DNA of 64,000 nt from Micrococcaceae bacterium Sec5.1 (GTDB taxonomy: Bacteria; Actinomycetota; Actinomycetes; Actinomycetales; Micrococcaceae), in NCBI GenBank assembly GCA_039636795.1, contig CP143430.1, positions 1,116,001 to 1,180,000 of the forward strand. The letters run 5' to 3'. Both the position numbers and the translations under genes were made by a program. The notes under the pieces are model-generated. The model saw only the letters and a list, made by a program, of their open reading frames with translations, had not been told where the DNA came from and did not search any database. Shown here piece after piece: positions 55,037 through 63,693 of this stretch. Each line of letters starts with the position of its first letter. Within the stretch, counting starts at the first letter, position 1.

Positions 55037-55354
55037 CTAACTGCCCACCCGCAAAGGCTCCGCCACCACCACAGGATGATCGCGGCCCGCGTCCTGGAAG
55101 AACTCATCCCCGAAGAAATCGTCCTCGAAGAACTCAGCGTTCGCCCTGATGTAATCTGCCCATTCGTCAGGGACATCGTCCGCATAGTAGATCGCCTCCA
55201 CGGGGCACACGGGATCGCATGCCCCGCAGTCAACGCACTCGGACGGGTGGATGTAGAGCGAGCGTTCGCCCTCGTAGATGCAATCCACCGGGCACTCGTC
55301 AATGCACGCCTTGTCCTTCACATCCACGCAGGGCTGTGCGATCACGTAGCTCAT
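55037..55354 (-). CDS. fdxA: Ferredoxin with two iron-sulfur clusters (7Fe type)
   Basis: The 105-residue protein has CVDVKDKACIDECPVDCIY near the N-terminus (C-x7-C-x3-C spacing for a 3Fe-4S or 4Fe-4S site) and a second C-x2-C-x2-C-x3-CP motif in CVDCGACDPVCPVEAI. The long acidic C-terminal tail is typical of actinobacterial FdxA. It carries electrons in the cytoplasm. It is the last gene of the leftward operon, six bases after the aldehyde dehydrogenase; whether it serves an enzyme of that operon is open. Confidence 0.92.
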   Translation of the reverse strand: MSYVIAQPCVDVKDKACIDECPVDCIYEGERSLYIHPSECVDCGACDPVCPVEAIYYADDVPDEWADYIRANAEFFEDDFFGDEFFQDAGRDHPVVVAEPLRVGS

Positions 55355-55360
55355 GGCGCA

Positions 55361-56839
55361 CTAAACACCGGTGTAGACGGTCTTGCCCCAGGTGTAGAAG
55401 TCCAGGGCGGACCTGCCTTGCTCGCGGAAGGTGTTGGTGGAGGAATCCTTCACACCGCCGAAGGGGACGTTCAGGTCCAGCCCGGCAGTTGGTCGGTTGA
55501 TCTTCACCACGCCGGCCTGCGCGCGGGCAGCGAAGTCCGTGGCGAGGGCTAATGAGTCCGTGCAGATGCCCGCGGTGAGCCCGTAGCGTGAATCGTTGAT
55601 TGCGGCGAGGCCAGCTTCATAGTCGGGCACCTCAAGAACGGCCACCACTGGACCGAAGATCTCTTCCGTCACGGCTGCGTCATCGAACGGCAGTCCGGTG
55701 AGAATCGCCGCCGGGAAGAACAGCGCGCCGCTGGGGTCGCCGTCGTACTGTCCGTGCAGGAGTGTGGCCCCGCGTTCGACGGCGGTACGCACCGCTGCCT
55801 GGTCCTGCTCGAATTGCTGCCTGCTTACCACAGCGCCCATCCGGGCGGCGCCATCAAGTCCGTCGCCGGTAGTGTAGGCGGCGGCCTCCTGAACCAAGGC
55901 CTCGAGGAAGGCGGAGCGGATGCCGGGCGTCACGTAGACGCGGGACGTCGCTGTGCACGCCTGGCCGGTCAGGCCGAATGCGCCAGCCGCTACTACCTGC
56001 GCAGCTTTGCGGGGGTCGGCGTCATCCAGCACGAGCACACCGTTCTTGCCGCCCATTTCGAGTTGGACCCGGGCGCGGCGGGCATTGAGGATCTCCTGCA
56101 GCCCAAGCCCAACATTGGTGGAACCCGTGAACGACAAGCCGGCGATGCGGGGATCGCGGGCCAGCGCATCACCCACCACGCGGCCCTTGCCGTGCACCAC
56201 GTTGAACACGCCGGCGGGTAGTCCAGCGTCCTGCAGGGCGCGCGCCACGTGGTTGGTGGACAACGGAGTGAGCTCGGCCGGTTTGATCACCACGGCGTTA
56301 CCGCTGATCAGGGCGGGCGCGGTTTTCCACGCCGGAATCGCGATGGGGAAGTTCCACGGGGTAATGAGTCCCACCACGCCCAACGGTTCCCGACGCGTCG
56401 TGACGGTGGTGTCCGGCAGGCCGCTGGGCAGGACTTCGCCGGTTGCTGCCCAGCCGAGTGAGCCGAAGAAGCGCAGCACGTCCGAGGCCCGCTTGACCTC
56501 ACCCTTTGCCTCCGCGAGTGTCTTTCCTTCCTCACGGACCAGGTCCTCGGCGATGGCGTGTTGGCGCTCGTTGAGCAGGTTTCCGGCCGCGATGAGGATC
56601 GCGCCCCGAGCTGGTGCTGGAAGGGCCGCCCACGACGGCTGGGCTGCGGCGGCCGCACTGATGGCGGCGTCCACGTCCTGGACGGTGCCGCTGGGTGAGA
56701 GCGCCGCGACTTCGCCTGGCCGGGCCGGATTCATTCGCTGGGTGTCCGCGTCTCCGAGCCATTGGCCATTGATGAGGTGCTGGGCGGTGATCGTCTGCGG
56801 GTCGGTGATCGTCTGGGGGTCAACTGCTGTGGAAGTCAT
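55361..56839 (-). CDS. Aldehyde dehydrogenase, 2-oxoglutarate-semialdehyde type
   Basis: The 492-residue NAD(P)-dependent enzyme has catalytic C295 in TGQACTATSR and the general base in LEMGGKNG. The C-terminal FGGVKDSSTNTFREQG motif is common in 2,5-dioxovalerate (2-oxoglutarate semialdehyde) dehydrogenases, which act at the end of oxidative sugar-acid and hydroxyproline pathways. ATG at 56839 with AGGA upstream is used; the frame is open further left without a start signal. It follows the SDR gene by 28 bases. Confidence 0.9.
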   Translation of the reverse strand: MTSTAVDPQTITDPQTITAQHLINGQWLGDADTQRMNPARPGEVAALSPSGTVQDVDAAISAAAAAQPSWAALPAPARGAILIAAGNLLNERQHAIAEDLVREEGKTLAEAKGEVKRASDVLRFFGSLGWAATGEVLPSGLPDTTVTTRREPLGVVGLITPWNFPIAIPAWKTAPALISGNAVVIKPAELTPLSTNHVARALQDAGLPAGVFNVVHGKGRVVGDALARDPRIAGLSFTGSTNVGLGLQEILNARRARVQLEMGGKNGVLVLDDADPRKAAQVVAAGAFGLTGQACTATSRVYVTPGIRSAFLEALVQEAAAYTTGDGLDGAARMGAVVSRQQFEQDQAAVRTAVERGATLLHGQYDGDPSGALFFPAAILTGLPFDDAAVTEEIFGPVVAVLEVPDYEAGLAAINDSRYGLTAGICTDSLALATDFAARAQAGVVKINRPTAGLDLNVPFGGVKDSSTNTFREQGRSALDFYTWGKTVYTGV

Positions 56840-56867
56840 GATGTTCCTATCGGATTTAAGGGGGAGG

Positions 56868-57686
56868 CTAGAGGCTACGGATGAGACCGCCGTCGCACCT
56901 GAGTGCGACGCCGGTGATGTACGACGCCGGCGCGCTGCACAGGAAGGCGGCAGCGGCACCGAACTCGGCAGGTTCTCCATAACGTCGGGCGGGGATGGTC
57001 TTGCGGGATTCGAGCTGGATGTCTTCCAGCGTGGTGCCGCGGCGCTTGGCGGCGGCCTGGTCAAGTTGGGTGACCCGGTCGGTGGCGATGCGGCCTGGCA
57101 AGAGCAGGTTCACTGTGACATCGTCCAAGGCCACTTCGGCAGCGAGGGTCTTGAGGTAACCGGCCAGGGCAGCCCGTCCGGTGTTGGAGACGGCGAGGTT
57201 GGGGAGCGGGGCTGTCACACCGCTGGATCCGATAGCCAGGATCCGGCCCCATCGCCGTTCCCGCATTCCGGGAAGCACGTGAGAAACCAAGGCGTGCTGA
57301 GGTTTGACCAACAGATCAAACGCCGCTGCGATGTCATCGGAGCTCAGTGTGGCTGCGGCGCCGGGTTTGGGTCCTGGGCCGTTGAGGACCAGTATGTCGA
57401 TGGGTCCCAAGTCCGCTACAGTCTGTTCGACTGCCGATTCGATGCCCTCGGGCGTGGTCAGGTCTGCCTCGATCGCCACGGCGTCGAAGCCCTTGGTGGA
57501 GATGCCCGCAGTACCAGTCCCGTACGCGGCCTGCAGTTCAGCGACGATCTCCTTTGCGCGGTCCCGACGACGGCCCACGATCGCCACGCGCACGCCTTCG
57601 GCAGCCAAAGCACGGGCAACGGCCAGTCCCAGACCGCCAGTGGATGCAGCCACTAAGGCTGTCTTGCCGGCAATTCCCAAATCCAT
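56868..57686 (-). CDS. Short-chain dehydrogenase/reductase-like protein with altered active site
   Basis: The 272-residue protein has a cofactor motif ASTGGLGLAVARAL and the C-terminal SDR end YITGVALRCDGGL. At the active site the usual YxxxK is replaced: in SGVTAPLPNLAVSNTGRAAL the Tyr position reads Ser and the Lys position reads Arg, with the catalytic-Ser region intact. This occurs in some SDR subgroups and suggests a different reaction or loss of redox activity. Its start overlaps the stop of the DapA-like gene by one base. Confidence 0.85.
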   Translation of the reverse strand: MDLGIAGKTALVAASTGGLGLAVARALAAEGVRVAIVGRRRDRAKEIVAELQAAYGTGTAGISTKGFDAVAIEADLTTPEGIESAVEQTVADLGPIDILVLNGPGPKPGAAATLSSDDIAAAFDLLVKPQHALVSHVLPGMRERRWGRILAIGSSGVTAPLPNLAVSNTGRAALAGYLKTLAAEVALDDVTVNLLLPGRIATDRVTQLDQAAAKRRGTTLEDIQLESRKTIPARRYGEPAEFGAAAAFLCSAPASYITGVALRCDGGLIRSL

Positions 57687-58666
57687 CAGAAGCTCCTTAC
57701 CGGTGCGGCGGCATTTTCGAGTGCGGCAGCTGCCTCACGAAGGTGCGTGCCCATACTCCCGCGCAGGGCTTCGGGAAAGCCCACTGCAGGGGCGCGAACA
57801 CCGGAGTCCTTGATGAGGCCCCGTTCGTGCAGGCATTCCTTGCGAATAGCCAGCGCCACTTTCGCCTGCTGCTCAAAGTTGATCAGCGGCAGATACGGGA
57901 GCAGTTCGCGTTGGGCTGCTTCATAGCCATCCTGCTGCCATGCCCGCACACAGGCTATGAGGGCTTCGGGGTACGAGAAACCGGTCATGGCACCTGCTGC
58001 GCCGGCCATCAGTTCATCCAGCAGTCCCTGCCCGCCGAGGCCACCAAAGACCGAAACCCCGACGGCGGCACTCAGCTCCGCGATCGCGACGCTGGTGGGG
58101 GGTGCTTCGGCCTTGACGGCAATGACGAAGCCGCAGGCGGTTACTACGGAGATCAGGGCAGGCGTGGAGATACTGACGCCGCTCGCCAACGGGTAATCCT
58201 GAAGGACAACCTTGGCGCCAGTAGCCCGGTGGATGGCATCCAAATGCGCAATCAGCGTTTCAGGCTTGGCCGAGTTAGCCTGCACCATCACAGCTGCCAG
58301 GCGTTCTCCTGCAACGTCCTGGGCTGCCCGGACTTCCTCAATGGCGGGCCGGGTGGCCAGAGCGGTCACGCCCACAACCAACGGCAGCGCGGTGCATTCG
58401 ACGGCGGTTTCCAGCACTTGCCGGCGTTCCTCAGCAGTCAGTGCGGCTGCTTCGCCGAAGACTCCCAACACGGTGAGTCCCGTGGCGCCGATGGCCTCGT
58501 AATGCTCCACGAGCTCGGACAAACTGTCCAGGTCCACGTCCAGCGTGCTGCCTTGGAAAGGTGTGGCAACAACGCCCCACACTCCCGGAGCCAAAGATTT
58601 ACGGTGCTGCACTTCTCTGTCTAGGGATTCGGGTTTTAGGGATTCGGGCGCGACTGATGGCGGCAT
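57686..58666 (-). CDS. DapA-family (dihydrodipicolinate synthase-like) lyase/aldolase
   Basis: The 326-residue TIM-barrel protein has the Schiff-base lysine in FVIAVKAEAPP and a Tyr in VLQDYPLASGV. The N-terminal GVVATPF and the GVFGEAAALT segment (in place of the usual GTTGE) complete the family pattern. Relatives include 2-keto-3-deoxy sugar-acid dehydratases and aldolases. ATG at 58666 is preceded by AGAGGAG. The next genes, an SDR and a 2-oxoglutarate-semialdehyde-type dehydrogenase, hint at a sugar-acid or keto-acid route. Confidence 0.88.
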   Translation of the reverse strand: MPPSVAPESLKPESLDREVQHRKSLAPGVWGVVATPFQGSTLDVDLDSLSELVEHYEAIGATGLTVLGVFGEAAALTAEERRQVLETAVECTALPLVVGVTALATRPAIEEVRAAQDVAGERLAAVMVQANSAKPETLIAHLDAIHRATGAKVVLQDYPLASGVSISTPALISVVTACGFVIAVKAEAPPTSVAIAELSAAVGVSVFGGLGGQGLLDELMAGAAGAMTGFSYPEALIACVRAWQQDGYEAAQRELLPYLPLINFEQQAKVALAIRKECLHERGLIKDSGVRAPAVGFPEALRGSMGTHLREAAAALENAAAPVRSF

Positions 58667-58759
58667 CGGTATCTCCTCTACTTCGTTCTAAATGGTTTTT
58701 GTTGGCGAGGCGGGTCAGTGGCAGGTCAAGTCACTGGTCGTGCCGGATCACTCAGCCGA

Positions 58760-59581
58760 TCAACGCCCCGGCCAGATCGGCGCGCGCTTTTCCTGGAAAG
58801 CACGCACTCCTTCAGCGGAGTCTTCACTGTCCAGCGCCGCCATAAGAGCCGGCAGTCGCAGGCCGCGCGCTTCCTTGGCCGTCAGGTGGGAAGTCTGAGT
58901 GACCATCTGCTTCACGGCGCGGACCGAGGTGGGTGCGCACGCAAGGACCTGGTCCACCCAACGCTGCACAGCGGCGTCGAGCTCTTCAACAGGAACTACC
59001 TCGTTGACAAGACCCATGGATTGCATCTCGGCGGCGTCTGCCTTGCGGCCTGTCAGGAGCATCCCCATGGCCTGCGTATAGGGGATCCGCCGCACCAACT
59101 GGTGGATGCCGCCGTCGAGCGCTAATCGCCCAACGCGAGGTTCCGTCAAGCCGAACCTCGCGGTGTCGGCTGCCACCACGATGTCGGCACCCAGTACAAT
59201 TTCCATCCCGCCACCCAGGGCGTAGCCATTGACCTTTGCGATGACCGGGATGTCCAAGCTGGTGCGTAGGCTGAGGCCACCGAATCCGTTGGGGTCCAGG
59301 CCGGCCCAATACTCCAGGCCGGTCTTGTCCACGGCCGACGCCGACATGTCGGCACCAACGCAGAAGGCACGGGACCCAGCACCGGTGATGACAACCGCAC
59401 GCACGGACGGGTCCTGCTCAAGCTGGACCCAGATCTCGTTGAGCCGTGCATGGGTGGTGGCATCCACTGCATTGAGGACGTGTTGACGATCGATGACCAC
59501 CGTTGCCACGTGGTTCTCGATGGTCAGAGTGACGGCATCAACCGGCGCCTCAACTGGTGCTTGAACTGCTGTCGCCGTCAT
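58760..59581 (-). CDS. Enoyl-CoA hydratase/isomerase family protein
   Basis: The 273-residue crotonase-fold protein has the CoA oxyanion segments AFCVGADMSA and NGYALGGGMEIVLGAD, then EPRVGRLALDGGIHQL with an acidic residue in the second catalytic area. It hydrates, isomerises or cleaves an acyl-CoA. Its ATG overlaps the stop of the CoA-transferase gene as ATGA, so the CoA-ester made by that transferase is the likely substrate. Confidence 0.9.
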   Translation of the reverse strand: MTATAVQAPVEAPVDAVTLTIENHVATVVIDRQHVLNAVDATTHARLNEIWVQLEQDPSVRAVVITGAGSRAFCVGADMSASAVDKTGLEYWAGLDPNGFGGLSLRTSLDIPVIAKVNGYALGGGMEIVLGADIVVAADTARFGLTEPRVGRLALDGGIHQLVRRIPYTQAMGMLLTGRKADAAEMQSMGLVNEVVPVEELDAAVQRWVDQVLACAPTSVRAVKQMVTQTSHLTAKEARGLRLPALMAALDSEDSAEGVRAFQEKRAPIWPGR

Positions 59582-60828
59582 CGCAACACACCCAGCTGCT
59601 GCAGGCGCTCGATCGCCTCTTGGTCGAAGCCGTTCTCCAGCAGGACCTCCACATTGTGCTCACCAAGTCGCGGTGCCGCCCGGCGGATGGTGGGCGGAGT
59701 AGCGGAGAGCCGGATGGGAGCGTTCAGCATACGGACAGTGCCGACGCCGGGGTGCTCTGCCTCCACGATCATCCCGTTGGCCTCTGTTTGCGCATCCGCC
59801 AGTGCCTGTTCCAGAGTGTGGACGGGAGCGTTGAGCAGCCCCTGCTCCTCAAGCTGGTGGGTCCAATACTCGGTGGTATTGGTGGCGATGCGCTCGCGGA
59901 AGATGGCCTGCAGCGCGGGCTTGTTCTTGAACTGCTGCTCCAGGTTGGCGAACTCGGGACGCTGGGTGAGGTCCTCGTCCAGGCCAAGCGCTTCAGAAAT
60001 CCTGGCCAAGGGATCGGGCGTGAAACCACCCACCATGCACACGGCGCCGTCGGTGGTTTCGAAGACCCCGCTCAGCGGCATCGCTCCCCAGTTGACCTCG
60101 TAGCCACGGTTGAGCTGCATGCACGCTTCCTGCATCTGCAAGTGCAGCATGGAGTCGTACATGGTCACCTCCACCTTCTGGCCCACCCCTGATGCCTCGC
60201 GTGTGCGCAGCGCCAGAAGGATGCCCTGCATGAGGTGCATGCCGGTGATGTAGTCGCACAGGGTGGTGGGGTAGATGGAGGGCTTGGTGTCATCGGATTC
60301 CCGTCGCCACATCACCCCGGAATACGCTTGCGCGATCGCGTCCTGGCCACCTTTATGGGCGTAAGGCCCTTCCGGGCCAAAGCCCGTGCCAGAGGCCCAG
60401 ATGATTCCCGGGTTCGCAGCTTTCAGGTCCTCGTAGCCGAAGCCCATCCGTTCCATGACTCCGGAGCGGAAGTTGCTGACCACTACGTCCGCATCAGCCA
60501 TGAGCCGGTGCAGCACCTCGCGCCCTTCGTCCGTACGGGTGTCCACCGAAACGCTGCGCTTGTTCCGGTTGATGGACAGGAAAATCGGGTTATCCTGGCC
60601 GTCCTGGTCCGGGAAGGAATTGCGTGAAATGTCGCCGGCGCCGGGACGTTCCACCTTGATGATGTCTGCACCGTAGTCGCCAAGCAGCTGTGTGCAGGAC
60701 GGACCCATGAACACTTGCGTGAAGTCCACGATCTTGATGCCGTCCAGCGGCAGCGGGGTAACTGCCGGAGCCGCGTTCGTGAGTGCCGACGTCGTGCTTT
60801 CAGTCTGGTCGAGGAGAACGGTGCTCAT
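59578..60828 (-). CDS. Family III CoA-transferase (CaiB/BaiF) 2
   Basis: The 416-residue protein begins with the family pattern (VDFTQVFMGPSCTQLLGDYG, then IKVERPGAGDISR) and has the catalytic Asp area in TTLCDYITGMH. It moves CoA from a donor acyl-CoA to the substrate acid. It overlaps both neighbours by ATGA (FAD oxidoreductase before it, enoyl-CoA hydratase after it), which ties the three steps together. Confidence 0.9.
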   Translation of the reverse strand: MSTVLLDQTESTTSALTNAAPAVTPLPLDGIKIVDFTQVFMGPSCTQLLGDYGADIIKVERPGAGDISRNSFPDQDGQDNPIFLSINRNKRSVSVDTRTDEGREVLHRLMADADVVVSNFRSGVMERMGFGYEDLKAANPGIIWASGTGFGPEGPYAHKGGQDAIAQAYSGVMWRRESDDTKPSIYPTTLCDYITGMHLMQGILLALRTREASGVGQKVEVTMYDSMLHLQMQEACMQLNRGYEVNWGAMPLSGVFETTDGAVCMVGGFTPDPLARISEALGLDEDLTQRPEFANLEQQFKNKPALQAIFRERIATNTTEYWTHQLEEQGLLNAPVHTLEQALADAQTEANGMIVEAEHPGVGTVRMLNAPIRLSATPPTIRRAAPRLGEHNVEVLLENGFDQEAIERLQQLGVLR

Positions 60829-62189
60829 GCCGGCACCGCCTCGTTGGAGTCCACGGTAGCGTTCGACGACGGGACGTCGCCTGGGTCGGCACCATGCCGG
60901 CGCATGCCCTGCTGGATATCCAGCGCGGAGACATCGCGGACCAACATGTTGTTTTCCACGGCGAGGGCCGCTGCAACGCCGACGGCCTGTCCCATTGCCA
61001 TGCAGGGCGGGATCTCGCGCGACATCTTCTGTGCCTCGGGGGTGGCGGAGTAGTGGCGGCCAGCGACCACGAGCTGGTCCACTTCCTTGGGGAGCAGCGA
61101 GCGGTACGGGTAGTAGTAGTCACGGCCGCGGGCAACGGTGTCCGCGAAGTGGCGGCGCTGGGTGACGTCGTCCTTGGTCATGACGTACTCGCCCTGCAGG
61201 AGGCGGGTCTGGCGGACGCCCATCTGGGAGGCGACGTCCAGCATGTAGCAGTTTTCGAAGCCGGGCAGGTTCGCGCGGACGTACTCCACGGCCTCGGAGA
61301 TGCGGTCACGGGCTGCGAACTCCGCTGCAGTCATATCAGCCGGGTCAACGCCGTCGAAGCCGCTCATGTGCGGGGCGTTGCACCAGACGACGCCGTCGAT
61401 GGGAGTCTTGAGCCACCAGAGTTCCCACGCGCCGCCGAGGAGACGCTTGATCTTGCGGTTGATGGCCCGCGCTTCCTTGGGGTTGGCCTGTTCGAAGGCT
61501 TCGGCGGCATTGGTGTCCACATTGCCAAGCCGGAAGACCAGCGTGGTGATGTAGTTGTCCTTGGCATAGCTGGCACCGGCGCGGGAGGCGACGTCGATGT
61601 CACCGGTGGTATCGATCACGACGTCGGCCATGAACGCTTGCGGGCCCAGTTTCGTTTCGCAGATGACTCCCTTGATCACGCCGCTGTCCACGATGGGACG
61701 GGAGAACCAGGAGTGCAGGCGGAGGTCCAAGCCGGCCTCGCGAACGAGGTCGTTGGAGACGCGCTTCCAGCCATCGGGATCGAAAGCCGCGGCGTAGCAG
61801 ATGGGCTTGGGGTTGGTGTGCGAGTGGAAATCGAAGGTGCCGTAGCGGCCCCACTTGTTCCAGAGTTCTTCCGAGGTCTTGCGGTCATCGGCGGGCGGGA
61901 CGATTGCCAGGCCCAGCTTCTGCAAGCGCTCCACGTACTCGGAGACGATGCCCGTGACGGTAATTTCCTGGCCGTTGATCATGTCATCGAGAACCAGGAC
62001 CATACCGCCGGAAGCCAGGCCGCCCAGGGATGAGTACCGTTCCAGGAGGGTGACTTTGGCTCCTGAGCGGGCAGCGGTAACCGCCGCGGCGACGCCTGCG
62101 GGACCACCGCCAACTACCAGGACGTCGGATCGTGAGATGACAGGGGCGGTGAGGTCCGCCGTCGTAGTGCTGAGTTCAAGCGAGTTCAT
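60825..62189 (-). CDS. FAD-dependent oxidoreductase (PF12831-like)
   Basis: The 454-residue flavoprotein has an N-terminal FAD motif VLVVGGGPAGVAAAVTAAR followed by ERYSSLGGLASGG, and a mid-protein DVVIDTTGDIDVASRAGA. The C-terminus has GRDYYYPYRSLLP and AMGQAVGVAAALAV. The family oxidises or dehydrates poorly known substrates. It is the first enzyme gene after the transporter (9-base gap) and overlaps the CoA-transferase start. It likely acts on the imported compound before CoA activation; the reaction is unknown. Confidence 0.88.
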   Translation of the reverse strand: MNSLELSTTTADLTAPVISRSDVLVVGGGPAGVAAAVTAARSGAKVTLLERYSSLGGLASGGMVLVLDDMINGQEITVTGIVSEYVERLQKLGLAIVPPADDRKTSEELWNKWGRYGTFDFHSHTNPKPICYAAAFDPDGWKRVSNDLVREAGLDLRLHSWFSRPIVDSGVIKGVICETKLGPQAFMADVVIDTTGDIDVASRAGASYAKDNYITTLVFRLGNVDTNAAEAFEQANPKEARAINRKIKRLLGGAWELWWLKTPIDGVVWCNAPHMSGFDGVDPADMTAAEFAARDRISEAVEYVRANLPGFENCYMLDVASQMGVRQTRLLQGEYVMTKDDVTQRRHFADTVARGRDYYYPYRSLLPKEVDQLVVAGRHYSATPEAQKMSREIPPCMAMGQAVGVAAALAVENNMLVRDVSALDIQQGMRRHGADPGDVPSSNATVDSNEAVPA

Positions 62190-62198
62190 GGTGAGTCC

Positions 62199-63530
62199 TT
62201 ACTTTCCGACGAAGATGCCGTTGGAGCGGCGCGCGGCGAGGTAGAAAACGATGCTGAGGATGGAGAGGACGGCCACGTAGACCGGGAAGATCCAAGTGAG
62301 GTTCAGGGACTGGAACCAAACCAGAAGGTAGGAGGCGGTGCCACCGAAAAGTGCCACTCCGATGCCGTAGCCCAGGGCGACGCCGGTGCCGCGGATGTTC
62401 TTGGGCATCAGTGAGGAGCTGACCACGTTGTAGAGGGTCATGTTCAGGACCAGGACGATCGAGCCGCCCAGGAGGACTGCTGCGAATCCGCCAATGCCCG
62501 GCTGGACGTACATCAGCATGAGGAACACGGACGGGATGGCGAGGATGCGGGTCACCAGGAACCAGCGGGACATTGCTTTGCCGTCGGCCAGCTTGCCGAT
62601 GATCCAACTGCCTACTACGAGGATGATGGCCAGGATGGTGGTGAGGGCGAAGACCGCGGTGGGATCTTCCTTGAAACCGCTGCGGGCTGCGGTGGGAAGG
62701 CCAACGTTCCAGGCGTAGTTGTAGGCCTGTGCTGCACCCACCACGAAGATGATGGCAAGGACGGAGAGCCAGTGCTTACGGACTCCGGACCACACGGCAC
62801 GCGGCGTGTTCGTGGCCATTTCCTCGGCCTTGAGGGTTTCCGGTAGGGAGCGGCGGAGGTAGAGAACCACAAAACCGAAAGCAGCGCCGATAATGAACGG
62901 TACGCGCCAGCCCCAGTCGGCCATGGCTGCGCCGCCGAGGACAAGACTGCAGAGGAAACTCACCAGCGAGGCCAGCAGGATGCCGATGTTCACGTAGAAG
63001 GACATAATGCCGGCCACGTAGCCTTCGCGGCCTTCCGGGGCGAGCTCAACGGCGTGGGAGGTGGAGAGTGGGGCTTCGATTCCTGTGGAGATACCCTGCA
63101 GAACGCGGCACACCAGAAGGATGATGCCGGCCCAGGCGCCAATGGTGGCGTAGTTGGGCGTGATGGCAATGATCAGCGTGGTGCCGGCCATGAGCATGAT
63201 GGACAAGAGCATGACCCGACGTCGGCCGATTCGGTCTGCGAGCGTCCCGAGCAGTATGCCGCCCAAGGGCCGGAAGGCGAACCCGACGGCGAACACGGCC
63301 AGTGCGTTCAGTGTGGCGGAGAGTGGCTCTGTGTTGGGGAAGAAGTTCGGTCCAATGAAGGCTGACAGCAGGCCGAAGACCATCCAGTCGTACCATTCAA
63401 GGGCGTTGCCGAGGCCCAGGCCCAACAGGCCTTTGCGGACCTGGGGAGTGAACTTTGGGTTCTTTGTGGGGGAGGAGTGGCTGGTGCTTGGTGACGGGAC
63501 GGCGTTGTCTGTCGTTTGGGTGTTGAGCAT
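62199..63530 (-). CDS. MFS transporter of the metabolite:H+ symporter group
   Basis: The 443-residue transporter has 12 predicted helices. Family marks are LGNALEWYDWMVFGLLS in helix 1, GGILLGTLADRIGRRRVM in the loop after helix 2 and the EAPLSTSHAVELAP loop after helix 4. Proton symporters of this group import organic acids such as shikimate, 4-methylmuconolactone, proline betaine or benzoate derivatives. ATG at 63530 has AAGGA upstream; the 36-residue longer frame is rejected. It is the first gene of the leftward operon. Confidence 0.9.
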   Translation of the reverse strand: MLNTQTTDNAVPSPSTSHSSPTKNPKFTPQVRKGLLGLGLGNALEWYDWMVFGLLSAFIGPNFFPNTEPLSATLNALAVFAVGFAFRPLGGILLGTLADRIGRRRVMLLSIMLMAGTTLIIAITPNYATIGAWAGIILLVCRVLQGISTGIEAPLSTSHAVELAPEGREGYVAGIMSFYVNIGILLASLVSFLCSLVLGGAAMADWGWRVPFIIGAAFGFVVLYLRRSLPETLKAEEMATNTPRAVWSGVRKHWLSVLAIIFVVGAAQAYNYAWNVGLPTAARSGFKEDPTAVFALTTILAIILVVGSWIIGKLADGKAMSRWFLVTRILAIPSVFLMLMYVQPGIGGFAAVLLGGSIVLVLNMTLYNVVSSSLMPKNIRGTGVALGYGIGVALFGGTASYLLVWFQSLNLTWIFPVYVAVLSILSIVFYLAARRSNGIFVGK

Positions 63531-63693
63531 GGAAGTGTCCTTACGCTGACGCCCCGGAGGGCGTGGGAGGGTATGACGCAGGAACGCCTGTTGGAAGAGG
63601 CGCGTTGTGCGAAAGTGGCAAGGATTGTCTGCGGCCACGGTTCGTGTCCGGACAGTTAAGGGAAAACGCTGGCGCCGTTGATGGGCGGCCGTG

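Noticed and set aside
60783..62033. 416-codon plus-strand frame opposite the FAD oxidoreductase
   Set aside because: Antisense shadow; the minus-strand gene overlaps its neighbours by ATGA and carries the FAD motif.
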